In this document: positions 34,979 through 46,829 of the stretch, piece by piece
Layout: each line of letters starts with the position of its first letter
Numbering within the stretch: the stretch's first letter is position 1
Assembly (NCBI RefSeq): GCF_900215315.1
Contig: NZ_OBEB01000003.1
Coordinates: 62,001 to 126,000, forward strand
Origin: Arsukibacterium tuosuense
Lineage (GTDB): Bacteria; Pseudomonadota; Gammaproteobacteria; Enterobacterales; Alteromonadaceae
Length of the DNA: 64,000 nt
Direction: 5' to 3'
Made by a program: the position numbers and the translations under genes
The notes under the pieces: model-generated
Database searches by the model: none
What the model was told of the DNA's origin: nothing
What the model saw: the letters and a program-made list of their open reading frames with translations, nothing else

Positions 34979-35782
34979 TTAACGAGCGTTAGTACTTTCA
35001 AAGATTTTATCGGCGGATGCGGCAACAAAACCACTGTACAGCATGCCGTTGCTTAATGGGTAACGGCGGGCGAACTCGTAAAAGCAGCTGGGGATAGTGG
35101 CTACGGTGTCGCTGAACTGCACCGGGTGCAAGTCAGCCAGGGTAGATGACTGCTCCAGATACACGTCCGGCGTGCCTTTAATTTCGCCACCAGAGGTATT
35201 CAGTAAAAAGCCGGCGTGTTTCAGCTCAGTGTTTACCTGCTCCAGGCTATCGAAACTGGCCAACTCGTTGACGCTAACAGTAAAGTGGTTGGCACGGTAA
35301 CCCCAGGCAGCAACCCAGGCAGCGTATTCACTTTCTTCCAGCAGTTTTTCATAAGTAGCCTGGCTTACCTGCCAGTGAGTGCCGCTGTATAAAAAGTTAT
35401 CAGCCGTTACTGCTTCATCTGGTATTTGCGCAACCAGTTCAGTAATGGTGTCACGTAAAAAGGCCGAGCATTTATCTAACAGTAATTCCGAGATAAACAC
35501 TTTAGGCTGGTTGCGGTCCGGGTGCTCGAAATGCTTGGCGTACAGCTTTTTCGCCTCGAAATGATACTCACCACACTCTTCATAACCCAAAGCCAGAAAA
35601 TGCGCGGCCAGTTTGTCCAGGCTTACTTTTTCCAGGTTAAAGGTACGCAGGGCAATATGATCGTTTATCACATCATCCTGTTGTGACGAACCCAGCAGCT
35701 GGTGCACTTTTTTGGCCGACGGCGTTACCGCTACATAGTCTTGCCATAAGTTGGCGAACAGGGCATTTACATCAGTGTGCAT
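34979..35782 (-). CDS. DUF1338 protein (2-oxoadipate dioxygenase/decarboxylase family)
   Basis: A 267-residue soluble protein of the DUF1338 family, a vicinal-oxygen-chelate-like fold. NDHIALRTFN carries the first metal His, KLYAKHFEHPD a second, and SELLLDK and CFYEFARRYP conserved acidic and arginine residues. Characterised family members (HglS/YdcJ type) turn 2-oxoadipate into 2-hydroxyglutarate in lysine breakdown and are longer, about 450 residues; this is the short form. It lies 92 bases downstream of astA on the same strand, so a role in amino-acid catabolism is likely. Confidence 0.85.
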   Translation of the reverse strand: MHTDVNALFANLWQDYVAVTPSAKKVHQLLGSSQQDDVINDHIALRTFNLEKVSLDKLAAHFLALGYEECGEYHFEAKKLYAKHFEHPDRNQPKVFISELLLDKCSAFLRDTITELVAQIPDEAVTADNFLYSGTHWQVSQATYEKLLEESEYAAWVAAWGYRANHFTVSVNELASFDSLEQVNTELKHAGFLLNTSGGEIKGTPDVYLEQSSTLADLHPVQFSDTVATIPSCFYEFARRYPLSNGMLYSGFVAASADKIFESTNAR

Positions 35783-35874
35783 ATCTACTCCGGTTTAGGT
35801 CTAATCACAATGTTTAAAACGTTAATTTAATAAGCTTGAATTTATGGCGCGCAGTATACAGTAATACCAGAGCG

Positions 35875-36915
35875 TCAGGCCTGATCCAGATTAATAAATC
35901 GTGCCATTTCGCCGTTGCTGAGCTGCAGAATTTCTGCCAGCTGTGGGCTGATAATCAGGGTATTGCTTTGCTCATCAACACGGGCGGTTTTACCAAAGCT
36001 GGCCCGAAAATCTTTAATCTCGGTATTGGCGACGGCCAGGGTATATTCGCCCTGCGCTTCTTCTGCTGATGCAGCCACTTTTACCGGCACTTTTCTGCTG
36101 GCAGCGACTGATTTGATCTGGTGCAGCGGCGCTTCCACCGTTGGCCCGGCATCGAATAAATCGATGTAGCCGCGATGACTGAAGCCTTCTTTTTCCAGCA
36201 TCCGCAGTGCCGGCTTGGTGTTTTCATGCACCTGGCCAATTACCGCCTGAGCACTTTCTGGCAGCAAACCAACATAAATCGGATGGCGTGGCATCAGCTC
36301 GGCAATAAAGGCTTTTTTACCAACGCCAATCAGCTGATCGGCAGTCGGGAAATCGATAGTTAAAAACAGCTTTTGCAGCCAGTGCCAGAACGGTGGCTGA
36401 CCGTCTTTGTCGGCAGCACCGCGCATTTCCGCAATCACTTTGCTGGCGAAACGCTGTGGGTGCTCGGCCATAAATAAAAACCGCACCTTGGATAAAAAGC
36501 GCCCGGCATGGTTACGGCGGTAACTTTCGCGCAGGAACAGCGTGCAAATCTCTGAAGCACCGGTGTAGTCATTACACAGGGTCAGGGTACGCAGCTGGTT
36601 CATTACGTTCAGCTCAGCACTGTGGTGAATAACGGTGTTCTGCTGAAAATGATACAACGGGGTTTGCAGGCCTACTGCGGCTTCAATACCGGTAGTACCG
36701 ACAATTTCGCCGCTAGTGGTATCCTCCAGCACAAACAAATAACCCTGATCGCCAGGCGCCGTTACGTCGACGTTAAAGCTCTGCTCGGCATGCTTAATTT
36801 TCTGGGTTAAGCGGCCATCATGCACCGGCAAGGAGGTAAAGCCATGGCCGGACTCAATGGCTATTTGCTTAAGTGCTGCAAAATCAGCGGACGTAATAGG
36901 CCTGATAACCAACAT
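35875..36915 (-). CDS. astA: Arginine N-succinyltransferase
   Basis: A 346-residue enzyme that transfers succinyl from succinyl-CoA to arginine, the first step of the AST pathway of arginine use as carbon and nitrogen source. It begins MLVIRPITSADFAALKQIA and contains GHGFTSLP, LFLRESYRRNHAGRFLSKVRFLF (family-specific region; quoted as two adjoining motifs) and HRGYIDLFDAGPTVEAP near residue 245. Length agrees with E. coli AstA. The gene begins 3 bases after the astC stop. astB, astD and astE are not in the window. Confidence 0.95.
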   Translation of the reverse strand: MLVIRPITSADFAALKQIAIESGHGFTSLPVHDGRLTQKIKHAEQSFNVDVTAPGDQGYLFVLEDTTSGEIVGTTGIEAAVGLQTPLYHFQQNTVIHHSAELNVMNQLRTLTLCNDYTGASEICTLFLRESYRRNHAGRFLSKVRFLFMAEHPQRFASKVIAEMRGAADKDGQPPFWHWLQKLFLTIDFPTADQLIGVGKKAFIAELMPRHPIYVGLLPESAQAVIGQVHENTKPALRMLEKEGFSHRGYIDLFDAGPTVEAPLHQIKSVAASRKVPVKVAASAEEAQGEYTLAVANTEIKDFRASFGKTARVDEQSNTLIISPQLAEILQLSNGEMARFINLDQA

Positions 36916-36918
36916 AAT

Positions 36919-38136
<1,218 letters not shown>

Positions 38137-38293
38137 TTACCTCTGTCGGTCAGCAAAGGCCCCGTAAATGTTGTTGGTGTTAGTTGGGGCGGAAACAATG
38201 CCACTATTATATTGGCTAGCTTTAGCAATGTGCAGTATCATTATTAACAATTTAATAGGTAAATACGTCATTTTAACGGAAGGATTTAGTAAA

Positions 38294-38758
38294 GTGTCAG
38301 AACACCCCCTTAAAAGTGCCAATAGAAGCGCCATTAGCAAAGAAGATGAAAAGTTGCTAGCGGTGTTACAGCATAACGCCCGGGCCAGTATTTCTGATTT
38401 AGCCCGCCAGCTCAGTGTGTCACGCTCTACGGTGCAAACCCGGCTGCAAAAGCTGGAATTAAGCGGCGTGATCAAAGGCTACACGGTAGAGTATGGCGAT
38501 GCGTATTTAGCCACCCTGGTAGCAGCCCATGTCAGTATTAAAGTGCGCCAGAAACTGACTGCCCGCACTAATATTGAGCTCAAGCAAATACCCCAGGTGG
38601 CGGCACTGTATGCCATCAGTGGCGAATACGATTTAATTGCCATAGTACAGGCGCAAAATACCGAGCAGCTCAGCCATATTCTGGATGATATTGGTAACCT
38701 GGAAGGGGTGGAACGCACCACCTCGTCGGTTATTCTGGAAACGAAATTTAAGCGCTAA
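38294..38758 (+). CDS. Lrp/AsnC-family transcriptional regulator
   Basis: A 154-residue regulator: N-terminal helix-turn-helix (ISDLARQLSVSRSTVQTRL) and a C-terminal RAM ligand-binding domain (YAISGEYDLIAIVQ). The GTG at 38294 is used as start because GGAAGGA lies about ten bases upstream and the product then has the usual length; the frame opens further upstream with a non-homologous hydrophobic segment. It is divergent from astC-astA and probably controls it in response to an amino acid. A ChrA gene follows by 8 nt. Confidence 0.9.
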   Translation: MSEHPLKSANRSAISKEDEKLLAVLQHNARASISDLARQLSVSRSTVQTRLQKLELSGVIKGYTVEYGDAYLATLVAAHVSIKVRQKLTARTNIELKQIPQVAALYAISGEYDLIAIVQAQNTEQLSHILDDIGNLEGVERTTSSVILETKFKR

Positions 38759-38766
38759 GGAAAAAA

Positions 38767-40101
38767 TTGATGGCAGAACAGCAAACTCAGGTCAGCCTGC
38801 GCGAGGCCTTTTTATACTGGCTGAAGCTGGGTTTTATCAGCTTTGGTGGCCCGGCTGGCCAGCTGGGCATGATGCATCAGGAACTGGTTGAAAAGCGGCG
38901 CTGGCTATCAGAGCAGCGTTTTTTACATGCGCTGAATTACACCATGTTACTACCCGGGCCGGAAGCACAACAACTGGCGACTTACATCGGCTGGCTGCTG
39001 CATGGCAAACGCGGCGCTTTTATTGCCGGAGGGCTGTTTATTCTGCCCTCTTTCTTTATTTTGTCTTTACTGGCCTGGCTGTATCTGGCACACGGCGACG
39101 TACCGTTACTGCAAGGTGTGCTGTATGGCATAAAGCCAGCCGTTACTGCCATCGTATTGTTTGCTGCCTGGCGTCTGGCGAAGAAAACCCTGCATACCCC
39201 TGCCCTGGCAGCGTTAGCGCTATTGGCATTAATTGGCATTGCCGGCTTTAACCTGCCCTTTCCGCTAATCATATTGGCAGCAGCACTCGGCGGGTTAATA
39301 CTGATGAAATGGTGGCCAAGCCAGCTGGCGGTGCCCTCTGCAGCGGCCAGTGGCGTGGCAGAGACTGCCCCGCTTATCAATGATGACAGCCCGCACTCGG
39401 CAGCAGGTTTTAGCTGGCGCAAACTGCTTGCTGCCCTGGCAATTGGTATTGTTATCTGGCTGGCGGCGATTGGCTTGCTGACTGCCGTCTATGGCTGGCA
39501 CAGTACTCAAACCCAATTGGCCTGGTTTTTCACTAAAGCCGCACTGCTGACCTTTGGCGGTGCCTATGCGGTACTGCCCTATGTGTATCAGGCTGCAGTA
39601 GAGCAATACCAGTGGCTAACCGCGCTGCAAATGATTGATGGCCTGGCCCTGGGCGAAAGCACGCCGGGGCCGCTGATTATGGTGGTGACATTTGTCGGTT
39701 TTGTCGCCGGCTGGAGCGAGCAGTTATTTGGCCCGGAGAGTTTATTCCAGGCCGGGGTGATGGCGGCGGCCATCGTCACCTTCTTCACCTTTTTGCCATC
39801 TTTTTTGTTTATTATCGCCGGTGCGCCGTTAGTGGAAGCCAGCCGTCAGCAAGCGGCTTTTACCGGGCCGCTGACAGGCGTTACCGCGGCGGTAGTCGGG
39901 GTAATTGTTAATCTGGCGCTATTTTTTGGCTACTATGTGCTGTGGCCAGCGGGCTTAAGCGGCCAGTTCGATATTATCGCCTTGTTGCTGGGTTTAGCGG
40001 CCGGCCTGGCATTATTTAAATTTGAGCAAAGCATTATGCGGGTATTGGCCGCAGCAGCCGTGGCCGGCATGCTGCTTAGTCTTATCCATGGCCCGCTCTA
40101 A
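38767..40101 (+). CDS. chrA: Chromate transporter, long-chain CHR family
   Basis: A 444-residue membrane protein with two homologous CHR halves. The first has WLKLGFISFGGPAGQLG and WLSEQRF; the second FFTKAALLTFGGAYAVLPYV and GLALGESTPGPL. About ten to twelve transmembrane helices; a hydrophilic linker (~190-215) joins the halves. CHR proteins exchange or expel chromate. No chrB regulator is adjacent. It follows the Lrp gene closely and overlaps the 3' end of the convergent nucleotidase gene by 4 nt. Confidence 0.92.
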   Translation: MMAEQQTQVSLREAFLYWLKLGFISFGGPAGQLGMMHQELVEKRRWLSEQRFLHALNYTMLLPGPEAQQLATYIGWLLHGKRGAFIAGGLFILPSFFILSLLAWLYLAHGDVPLLQGVLYGIKPAVTAIVLFAAWRLAKKTLHTPALAALALLALIGIAGFNLPFPLIILAAALGGLILMKWWPSQLAVPSAAASGVAETAPLINDDSPHSAAGFSWRKLLAALAIGIVIWLAAIGLLTAVYGWHSTQTQLAWFFTKAALLTFGGAYAVLPYVYQAAVEQYQWLTALQMIDGLALGESTPGPLIMVVTFVGFVAGWSEQLFGPESLFQAGVMAAAIVTFFTFLPSFLFIIAGAPLVEASRQQAAFTGPLTGVTAAVVGVIVNLALFFGYYVLWPAGLSGQFDIIALLLGLAAGLALFKFEQSIMRVLAAAAVAGMLLSLIHGPL

Positions 40102-42122
40102 CGCCTGTAGAGCGTAACGGTGGGTTGCCGTTGTTGCTGCCACAAGGTCGGTGTGGCTTTTAAATAATCGATCATCGCAGCGGCTGCCACCTTGCAATCG
40201 TTACCTGCTACTTTACACGGCAGGCCGTCTGCTTGCTGATACTGCGGCACAAATGCCTGCTGGCCGCTGCTGTCGGTAATAGCCTCTACCCGGTTAAGCG
40301 GATAAATGGCCAGTTGCTGCTGCTCAATAATCACGTCAATCCGGTCGGTGCTTTGCTGCTGTACCTGTTGCAGCCGCTGCCAGCCATCATTGCCGTTAGC
40401 CAGATAATTAGTGGTCGCCAGACTGTATTGGGCATCCGGCTCAATATCCTGCCAGCGCTGTCCCTGCAACCATTGCAACTGCTCCAGGACAGCCTCGCCA
40501 TTTTCTGCTTCACGGGCGATATAGCGCAAATGACTGCCATACGGGAATTTGCCGGCATGGGCGCCCTCCGGTAAGGTGGCACTAATCACATCCCTCAGTA
40601 GCTCTGTCAGCTCAGCGCCGGTTATTGTGACAATACTCAGCGGAGTATCAAAGGGTAATACCTCTAAGCGGATATGGCCTTCATAAATCGCGCCTGCCGC
40701 CAGATCAGCCCGGATATTACCAGCGCCAATTAAGGTGAAATCAACCTGACGACCAGTTTTAGCACGCACCGCCGGCTGGTTTAACCAATAATACATCGCA
40801 TCAGTAATATGACCGGCCAGTACCGAGCCATGCTGATCGCTACCGCCAGTACCCGGCAAGCGTACATGGTTAATAGTTTGTTCGGTGACACCAATTTGCG
40901 CCCCATAAGCTTTTTGCACAGCCGGTAAATACACCTCGTCTAATACCTGACGCAGCTGTGGGTTCTCTTCAGTAATAGCGGTGCGTTTAAGCTTGTTAAT
41001 ATAACTTTCGGTTGTTGCCTGCTCTGCTTCGGCTATACGGCTACTTTCACTACGCAGGGGCAAACTGAAATAATCCCGGCTGGCCAGTAAGGTGTTTTCA
41101 CCATCGCACTGGCTTAAGCGTCCGGCGCTGTCAAATTTAAGCTCTGCCGCCCCGACTGCCTGAGCAAACTGGCCGGCCTGCACAATACAGGTCTGGCCGA
41201 CACCATCCGGATTAGCGATGAGCTCCGCATACGGCGGCTGCTGGCCCAGGTACCACTGGCGAAAATCGCCAAGTAAACTGTGCGAATGGCCGCCGACAAT
41301 CACATCAATACCATTAACCTGTTGTGCTAACCGTAAATCGCGCTGATGGCCTAAATGAGTCAGCGCAACAATATGGTTTACGCCCTGGGTTTGCAGATAA
41401 TCAACTGTTGCCTGGGCAGATGCCACCTCAGCAGCGAACACCAGCTCGCCGGTGCCCGGCACCATGCTGCGCATATCTTCCAGCGCCAGGCCAAACACGG
41501 CTACAATGATTTTGCCTGCTGCATCGGTGGTGCCGGCAACCGGGGTAAGCTCATTGCCATCAACAGTAAATAACTGGTAACTTTTTAAGTTATTAACATC
41601 TGCTAAGGCCGGCTCAGCGTCAGTGTCGACATTGGCCGCCAGTAGCGGAAAGTTAATATTAGCGGCAAAATCGGCCAACTTGGTCAGGCCAATATCAAAC
41701 TCGTGGTTGCCGAGGGCCATGGCATCCAGGCCCATCCGGTTCAGAATATCGATATTTATTTTCTGCTCAAATAACTCGAAATAAGCACTGCCTTTAAAGG
41801 CATCGCCGCCATGCAGGAACAAAGATGCAATCCCGTTCGCCGTTGCCTGCTGCTGCAGTTGCTGTGCTTTGGTCAATAAGCGCGGGTGGCCGCCGATAAA
41901 GGTATATAAAGGCTCACCATCCGGCCCCCGCACACTGGCCGGGGTGGCATCAAACTGAGAGTGAGTGTCATTAATATGAACCAGGGTCAGGCGCAGGCCA
42001 TCATTCTGTTCATTGCTACTGTCTGTAGCAAGCTGGCTGCTGCAGCCAACAACAACGCAGCTAATTGCAAGAGAGGCAACAAGCGCAGCAGCACGTTTAG
42101 AAAACAACATAAACAAGTCCAT
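40098..42122 (-). CDS. Lipoprotein 5'-nucleotidase/metallophosphatase (UshA-like)
   Basis: A 674-residue protein. N-terminal lipoprotein signal with lipobox VVGCSS. The metallophosphatase domain (~45-330) shows LVHINDTHSQFD, FLHGGDAFKGS, ALGNHEFD, LTHLGHQRD and VGGHSHSLL, the five metal-binding blocks. The C-terminal 5'-nucleotidase domain (~370-620) carries GAGNIRADLAAG and NGNDGW. It should hydrolyse nucleotides or NAD-type compounds in the periplasm. A C-terminal ~50 residues with two cysteines (LPCKVAGNDCKVA) is an addition over E. coli UshA. Single gene, convergent with chrA. Confidence 0.92.
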   Translation of the reverse strand: MDLFMLFSKRAAALVASLAISCVVVGCSSQLATDSSNEQNDGLRLTLVHINDTHSQFDATPASVRGPDGEPLYTFIGGHPRLLTKAQQLQQQATANGIASLFLHGGDAFKGSAYFELFEQKINIDILNRMGLDAMALGNHEFDIGLTKLADFAANINFPLLAANVDTDAEPALADVNNLKSYQLFTVDGNELTPVAGTTDAAGKIIVAVFGLALEDMRSMVPGTGELVFAAEVASAQATVDYLQTQGVNHIVALTHLGHQRDLRLAQQVNGIDVIVGGHSHSLLGDFRQWYLGQQPPYAELIANPDGVGQTCIVQAGQFAQAVGAAELKFDSAGRLSQCDGENTLLASRDYFSLPLRSESSRIAEAEQATTESYINKLKRTAITEENPQLRQVLDEVYLPAVQKAYGAQIGVTEQTINHVRLPGTGGSDQHGSVLAGHITDAMYYWLNQPAVRAKTGRQVDFTLIGAGNIRADLAAGAIYEGHIRLEVLPFDTPLSIVTITGAELTELLRDVISATLPEGAHAGKFPYGSHLRYIAREAENGEAVLEQLQWLQGQRWQDIEPDAQYSLATTNYLANGNDGWQRLQQVQQQSTDRIDVIIEQQQLAIYPLNRVEAITDSSGQQAFVPQYQQADGLPCKVAGNDCKVAAAAMIDYLKATPTLWQQQRQPTVTLYRR

Positions 42123-42211
42123 TTTGCTAAAACTGATAACTTGCGCTTACCATAAGCACAAACCGCTTTGAGCTCAAGTGAAAATAAGTCAGGTCAATTA
42201 CCCATTCGGGA

Positions 42212-43654
42212 TCAGTGCCAGGCAACCTGACTTCGCCCTTGCTGTTTGGCACGGTATAGCGCAGCATCTGCCCGTTCAAATAGACTGCGGAAGCTGTCCC
42301 CCGGCTGCAATGCTGCCACACCAAAACTGGCAGATACCGTTAACTGCTCCGCTAATTCTATCTGCTGCAACCGTTCGATAATCCTGTTGCCAATGGCTAC
42401 CACGGCTTCTTTAGCGGTATTGGGTAAAATCACCACAAACTCATCACCGCCATAGCGGCCGATTACATCGGCTGGCCTGAGTATTTGCTGTGCCTGCTGA
42501 CAAGCATGTAACAGCACCTGATCGCCGGTGCTATGGCCATATTTATCATTAATTTGCTTAAAATGATCAATATCAAACACCATCAGACATAACGGTTCGT
42601 CCTGCTGCAAACTGCGGCTGATTTCCAGTTCCGACCGTTGTTGCAGGTAGTCGCGTGACGCAACCCGGGTCAGACTGTCGGTCGAGGCCACTAATCGTAA
42701 CTGGTTGTTCGAGGCCATTAACGCCGGCACCGCCAACCCAAACAGGGCATTAGCCCCGATAACAACTATCGCGAACTGATACACCATAACGTAGTCCATC
42801 AGGGCGAAAATATTTACCAGCAAAGCAATAGCAAAGCTGCTGATAGCAACGCTTAAGGTGGTATAAAAGGCAGATTCGGTGCAGGCAATCCACATATGGG
42901 GGATCACCAGAAAAAAGATAGCGAAGGCACTTTCCGGCGTATCAGCATAGTTGGCCAGTAACATTGCCAGGCTCAGCAGAACCAGATTTAACAGTAATTT
43001 GTAAATAAAGTAACGACTGGCAAAGCGCTGGCCCGGCCCGACAAACTGGCCAAGTGATGTCGTCGCCGGATAAAACACACTGAGTATCGCGGCAAATAGC
43101 GGGGCAAGAACTATCACGCCTGCCATGTCACCGACCCAGAATGGTAACCAGGTTGCAGAGACTGCGCTGATTGACATCATACCAGCAAACACTAAAGCTG
43201 CGATAACAGTCCAGGTGGCAATTAGCGCACTGCTTGCCGCCAGCAAAATAAAGCCTATAACAAACAGTGGCAGGGTACATTGTGTAGTTATTGCCAAACG
43301 GCGCAACAGCTGACTACCCAGGTAATAGGGCACAATATGGGCCAGTCCGAACAGGAAGCCGCCCTGTAAGGTCTGCCAGCTAGTCAGTTGCAACTGATAA
43401 TAATGGACGGTCCAGAAGGTAATAACCACACACGCCAAAAGCAGTACCGGTAGTATTCGCAGCCCGACAATAAACAGCGCTGCAAATGTTAGCCCGGCAG
43501 CAGGAAACCAGACGCTGGCGTGTTCGGTGTACTCCACCAGTAAACCCAGCATCCAGACTGCCAGCCATAAAATAAATAGCAGACTATGACGCAGAAGTAC
43601 TGAACTTCGTAGCCACGACAATAAGGCTGGTGCGTTCTCGGCTTGGTAAGGCAT
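42212..43654 (-). CDS. Diguanylate cyclase with MASE1 membrane sensor
   Basis: A 480-residue protein. Residues ~10-300 form eight or so transmembrane helices of the MASE1 domain (FPAAGLTFAALFIVGLRILP). Residues ~320-480 are a GGDEF domain with DIDHFKQINDKYGH and the active-site RYGGDEF. An inhibitory site (RPAD) lies five residues before GGDEF, so product feedback by c-di-GMP is expected. It makes c-di-GMP from two GTP; the ligand sensed is unknown. Together with the riboswitch at 14682 it shows that c-di-GMP signalling is active in this organism. Confidence 0.94.
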   Translation of the reverse strand: MPYQAENAPALLSWLRSSVLLRHSLLFILWLAVWMLGLLVEYTEHASVWFPAAGLTFAALFIVGLRILPVLLLACVVITFWTVHYYQLQLTSWQTLQGGFLFGLAHIVPYYLGSQLLRRLAITTQCTLPLFVIGFILLAASSALIATWTVIAALVFAGMMSISAVSATWLPFWVGDMAGVIVLAPLFAAILSVFYPATTSLGQFVGPGQRFASRYFIYKLLLNLVLLSLAMLLANYADTPESAFAIFFLVIPHMWIACTESAFYTTLSVAISSFAIALLVNIFALMDYVMVYQFAIVVIGANALFGLAVPALMASNNQLRLVASTDSLTRVASRDYLQQRSELEISRSLQQDEPLCLMVFDIDHFKQINDKYGHSTGDQVLLHACQQAQQILRPADVIGRYGGDEFVVILPNTAKEAVVAIGNRIIERLQQIELAEQLTVSASFGVAALQPGDSFRSLFERADAALYRAKQQGRSQVAWH

Positions 43655-43695
43655 AAGCTACTTATTATTGTAGTTTTGCCAAAGCTTACTGCGCT

Positions 43696-44109
43696 TTACA
43701 GCGCGGCGCGAATTTTTTCCGCAATTGCCTCTATTTTTTTCATATCTCCCTGCTCAGCTCCATGGCGTTTTAACTGGGATAAATGGGCCGGGATAAGATG
43801 AAAATGTAAATGCGGTACCGTCTGGCCGGCACCTTCGCCATTAAGCTGCATTAACACCACACCCTCAGCGCCCAGTTCTGATTTTTGCGCTGCTATCACT
43901 TTCTGAACGGTAGTCATGGTATGGGTAAGCTGGTCAGCCGGAATGTCCAGCAAGGTGGTGGCTTCAAATTTCGGTATCACCAGGGCATGGCCCTCAGCCT
44001 GCGGCATAATGTCCATAAACGCCAGGGTGTAGTCGTCTTCATATATTTTGAAACTGGGAATTTCACCGCGCAAAATTTTGGCGAAAATATTATTGGTATC
44101 GTAGCTCAT
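43696..44109 (-). CDS. HIT-family hydrolase (HINT-like)
   Basis: A 137-residue protein with the histidine triad HLHFHLIP near residue 100, preceded by AEGHALVIPKFEA and DDYTLAFMDIMPQ, the nucleotide-binding elements of Hint-type phosphoramidases. It hydrolyses nucleoside 5'-phosphoramidates or similar; cytoplasmic. Start ATG at 44109 with AAGGAG close upstream. The first foldback repeat lies just to its right, between it and fghA. Confidence 0.93.
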   Translation of the reverse strand: MSYDTNNIFAKILRGEIPSFKIYEDDYTLAFMDIMPQAEGHALVIPKFEATTLLDIPADQLTHTMTTVQKVIAAQKSELGAEGVVLMQLNGEGAGQTVPHLHFHLIPAHLSQLKRHGAEQGDMKKIEAIAEKIRAAL

Positions 44110-44247
44110 GCAATACTCCTTGTTGCGGGCCGTTACGGCAAATGTAGTTGATTATGCCAGTACCAAAAGCAAAAATACCAGAGATAAGGTATCTGCTAGT
44201 AACCAAAGCGCGGGCTGGAGCTAGGCATAAACCGTAAACTCAAAAAG

Positions 44248-44348
44248 AAAACTGGCTGCAACACCCGCCCCGGCTCGCCACAGCAACTCATTCGCTTCCG
44301 CTCATTCAGACACTCTGTGGCGACCGAAACGGGGTTCCAGCCGCTTTT
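44248..44348. repeat. Foldback element copy 1 (between HIT gene and fghA)
   Basis: A 101-bp imperfect palindrome. Outer arms are AAAACTGGCTG (44248-44258) and CAGCCGCTTTT (44338-44348). Inside lie the conserved AACACCCGCCCCGGCTCGCCACAG-type left half, a variable centre and CTGTGG...AAACGGGGTT, which fold back on each other (quoted sequence shortened; the stem runs 44261-44283 with 44316-44336). Closely related copies follow at 45234 and 46652. No open frame inside. Confidence 0.85.
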
Positions 44349-44359
44349 CAAACTTAAAG

Positions 44360-45211
44360 TTAGTTTGCTAAATATTTTGCATGAAAGCGTAAATGCTGCT
44401 CGATAAAACTGGCGATAAAGTAGTAGCTGTGATCATAACCGTCCTGTAGCCGGATCTGTGCTTTAGCACCGCTTTGCTCTGCCGCGGCAATTAAAGCTTC
44501 AGTGCGCAGCTGTTGCGGATAAAAGTTATCTGCTAACCCCTGATCGACCAGGATTGGCAATTCCTTTTCAGTTTTTGCCAGCAACACTGAAGCATCATAA
44601 TGGACCCATTGGCTTTGATCATCGCCCAAATAGCCGCTAAATGCTTTGATGCCCCATGGGCTTTTTGCTGGGTTACCAATTGGCGAGAAAGCTGATATTG
44701 AGCGGTAGCGCTCAGGATTACGCAAGCCAATAACCAGCGCACCGTGGCCACCCATTGAATGGCCACTAATGGCCCGCACTGCTGATACCGGCAACTCAGC
44801 CTCAACCAGGGCTGGTAATTCACTGACGATATAATCATACATCTGGTAGTGTTTTACGAAAGGCTCGCGGGTGGCATTAACATAAAATCCGGCTCCCAAA
44901 CCAAAGTCGTAAGCGCCGTCTGGATCATCCGGCACACCATCGCCGCGCGGACTGGTGTCGGGAATAATCAGTGCTATTCCCAACTCTGCAGCAACCCGCT
45001 GGGCGCCTGCTTTACCTGAGAAATTCTCATCAGTGCAAGTCAGGCCCGATAACCAGTACAGTGCCGGTACCTTGCCGGTTTGTGCCTGAGGCGGCAGAAA
45101 TACCGAGAACTGCATTTCACAGTTGGTTACGGCTGACTGATGAGTAAACCTGATTTGTTTCCCACCAAAGCAAAGTTGTTCGCTAACTTTGGTTAAAGCT
45201 GAAGTTGTCAT
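44360..45211 (-). CDS. fghA: S-formylglutathione hydrolase
   Basis: A 283-residue alpha/beta hydrolase of the esterase D family. The nucleophile elbow is GHSMGGHGAL, YWLSGLTCTDENF forms the oxyanion loop, and the catalytic Asp (VDQGLADNF) and His (GYDHSYYFI) follow. It hydrolyses S-formylglutathione to formate and glutathione, the second step of formaldehyde detoxification. The first step is AdhC, encoded 187 bases upstream on the same strand; a foldback repeat sits in the gap. Confidence 0.95.
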   Translation of the reverse strand: MTTSALTKVSEQLCFGGKQIRFTHQSAVTNCEMQFSVFLPPQAQTGKVPALYWLSGLTCTDENFSGKAGAQRVAAELGIALIIPDTSPRGDGVPDDPDGAYDFGLGAGFYVNATREPFVKHYQMYDYIVSELPALVEAELPVSAVRAISGHSMGGHGALVIGLRNPERYRSISAFSPIGNPAKSPWGIKAFSGYLGDDQSQWVHYDASVLLAKTEKELPILVDQGLADNFYPQQLRTEALIAAAEQSGAKAQIRLQDGYDHSYYFIASFIEQHLRFHAKYLAN

Positions 45212-45233
45212 AAAATGTCTCGTTTAGTGTTAA

Positions 45234-45340
45234 AGAGACAGATTACAACGCCCGCCCTGGCTCGCCACAGCAACTCGTTCGCGCTTGCGCGCTCGCTCAG
45301 ACACTCTGTGGCGCCCAAAACGGGGTTCTAATCCGTCTCT
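45234..45340. repeat. Foldback element copy 2 (between fghA and adhC)
   Basis: A 107-bp imperfect palindrome whose outer arms AGAGACAGATTA (45234-45245) and TAATCCGTCTCT (45329-45340) match in 11 of 12 positions. These arms are unlike those of copies 1 and 3, while the inner part (CGCCCGCCCTGG, GCCACAGCAACTCGTTCGCG, CAGACACTCTGTGGC, AAAACGGGGTT) is shared. It lies in the adhC-fghA transcript region, so any hairpin would be present in the mRNA. Confidence 0.88.
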
Positions 45341-45398
45341 GTTCTGACATTGTCTTTGCCCAAAATATTTGGTTGTCCTGAGCCAGAATAATTAATTT

Positions 45399-46598
<1,200 letters not shown>

Positions 46599-46651
46599 TT
46601 AATACAGCTAAAATACAAATTAGTTTTGCAAATTTGTAATAGTTGGTCTGC

Positions 46652-46761
46652 AGGCAGCTTGCGTTGCAACGCCCGCCCTGGCTTGCCACAGCAACTCGTT
46701 CGCGCTGGCGCGCTCGCTCAGACACTCTGTGGCAACCAAAACGGGGTTCCAACCGCTGCCT
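46652..46761. repeat. Foldback element copy 3 (between adhC and lysR-type gene)
   Basis: A 110-bp imperfect palindrome with outer arms AGGCAGC (46652-46658) and GCTGCCT (46755-46761), then GTTG/CAAC. The inner core matches copies 1 and 2. At one stem position C in the left arm of copies 1 and 2 is T here, and the pairing base on the right changes from G to A, preserving the helix. It occupies the divergent promoter region of adhC and the LysR gene. Confidence 0.85.
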
Positions 46762-46829
46762 TACTTAGTACGGGCTAACTAGATCTACCAAACAGCCTGG
46801 GATAAATAAGCAGCTACTATGAGATACTT

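Noticed and set aside
38168-38293. N-terminal hydrophobic extension of the Lrp-family regulator
   Set aside because: No homology expected in the family, no ribosome site at the upstream ATG, and a good one before GTG 38294 which gives the normal length.
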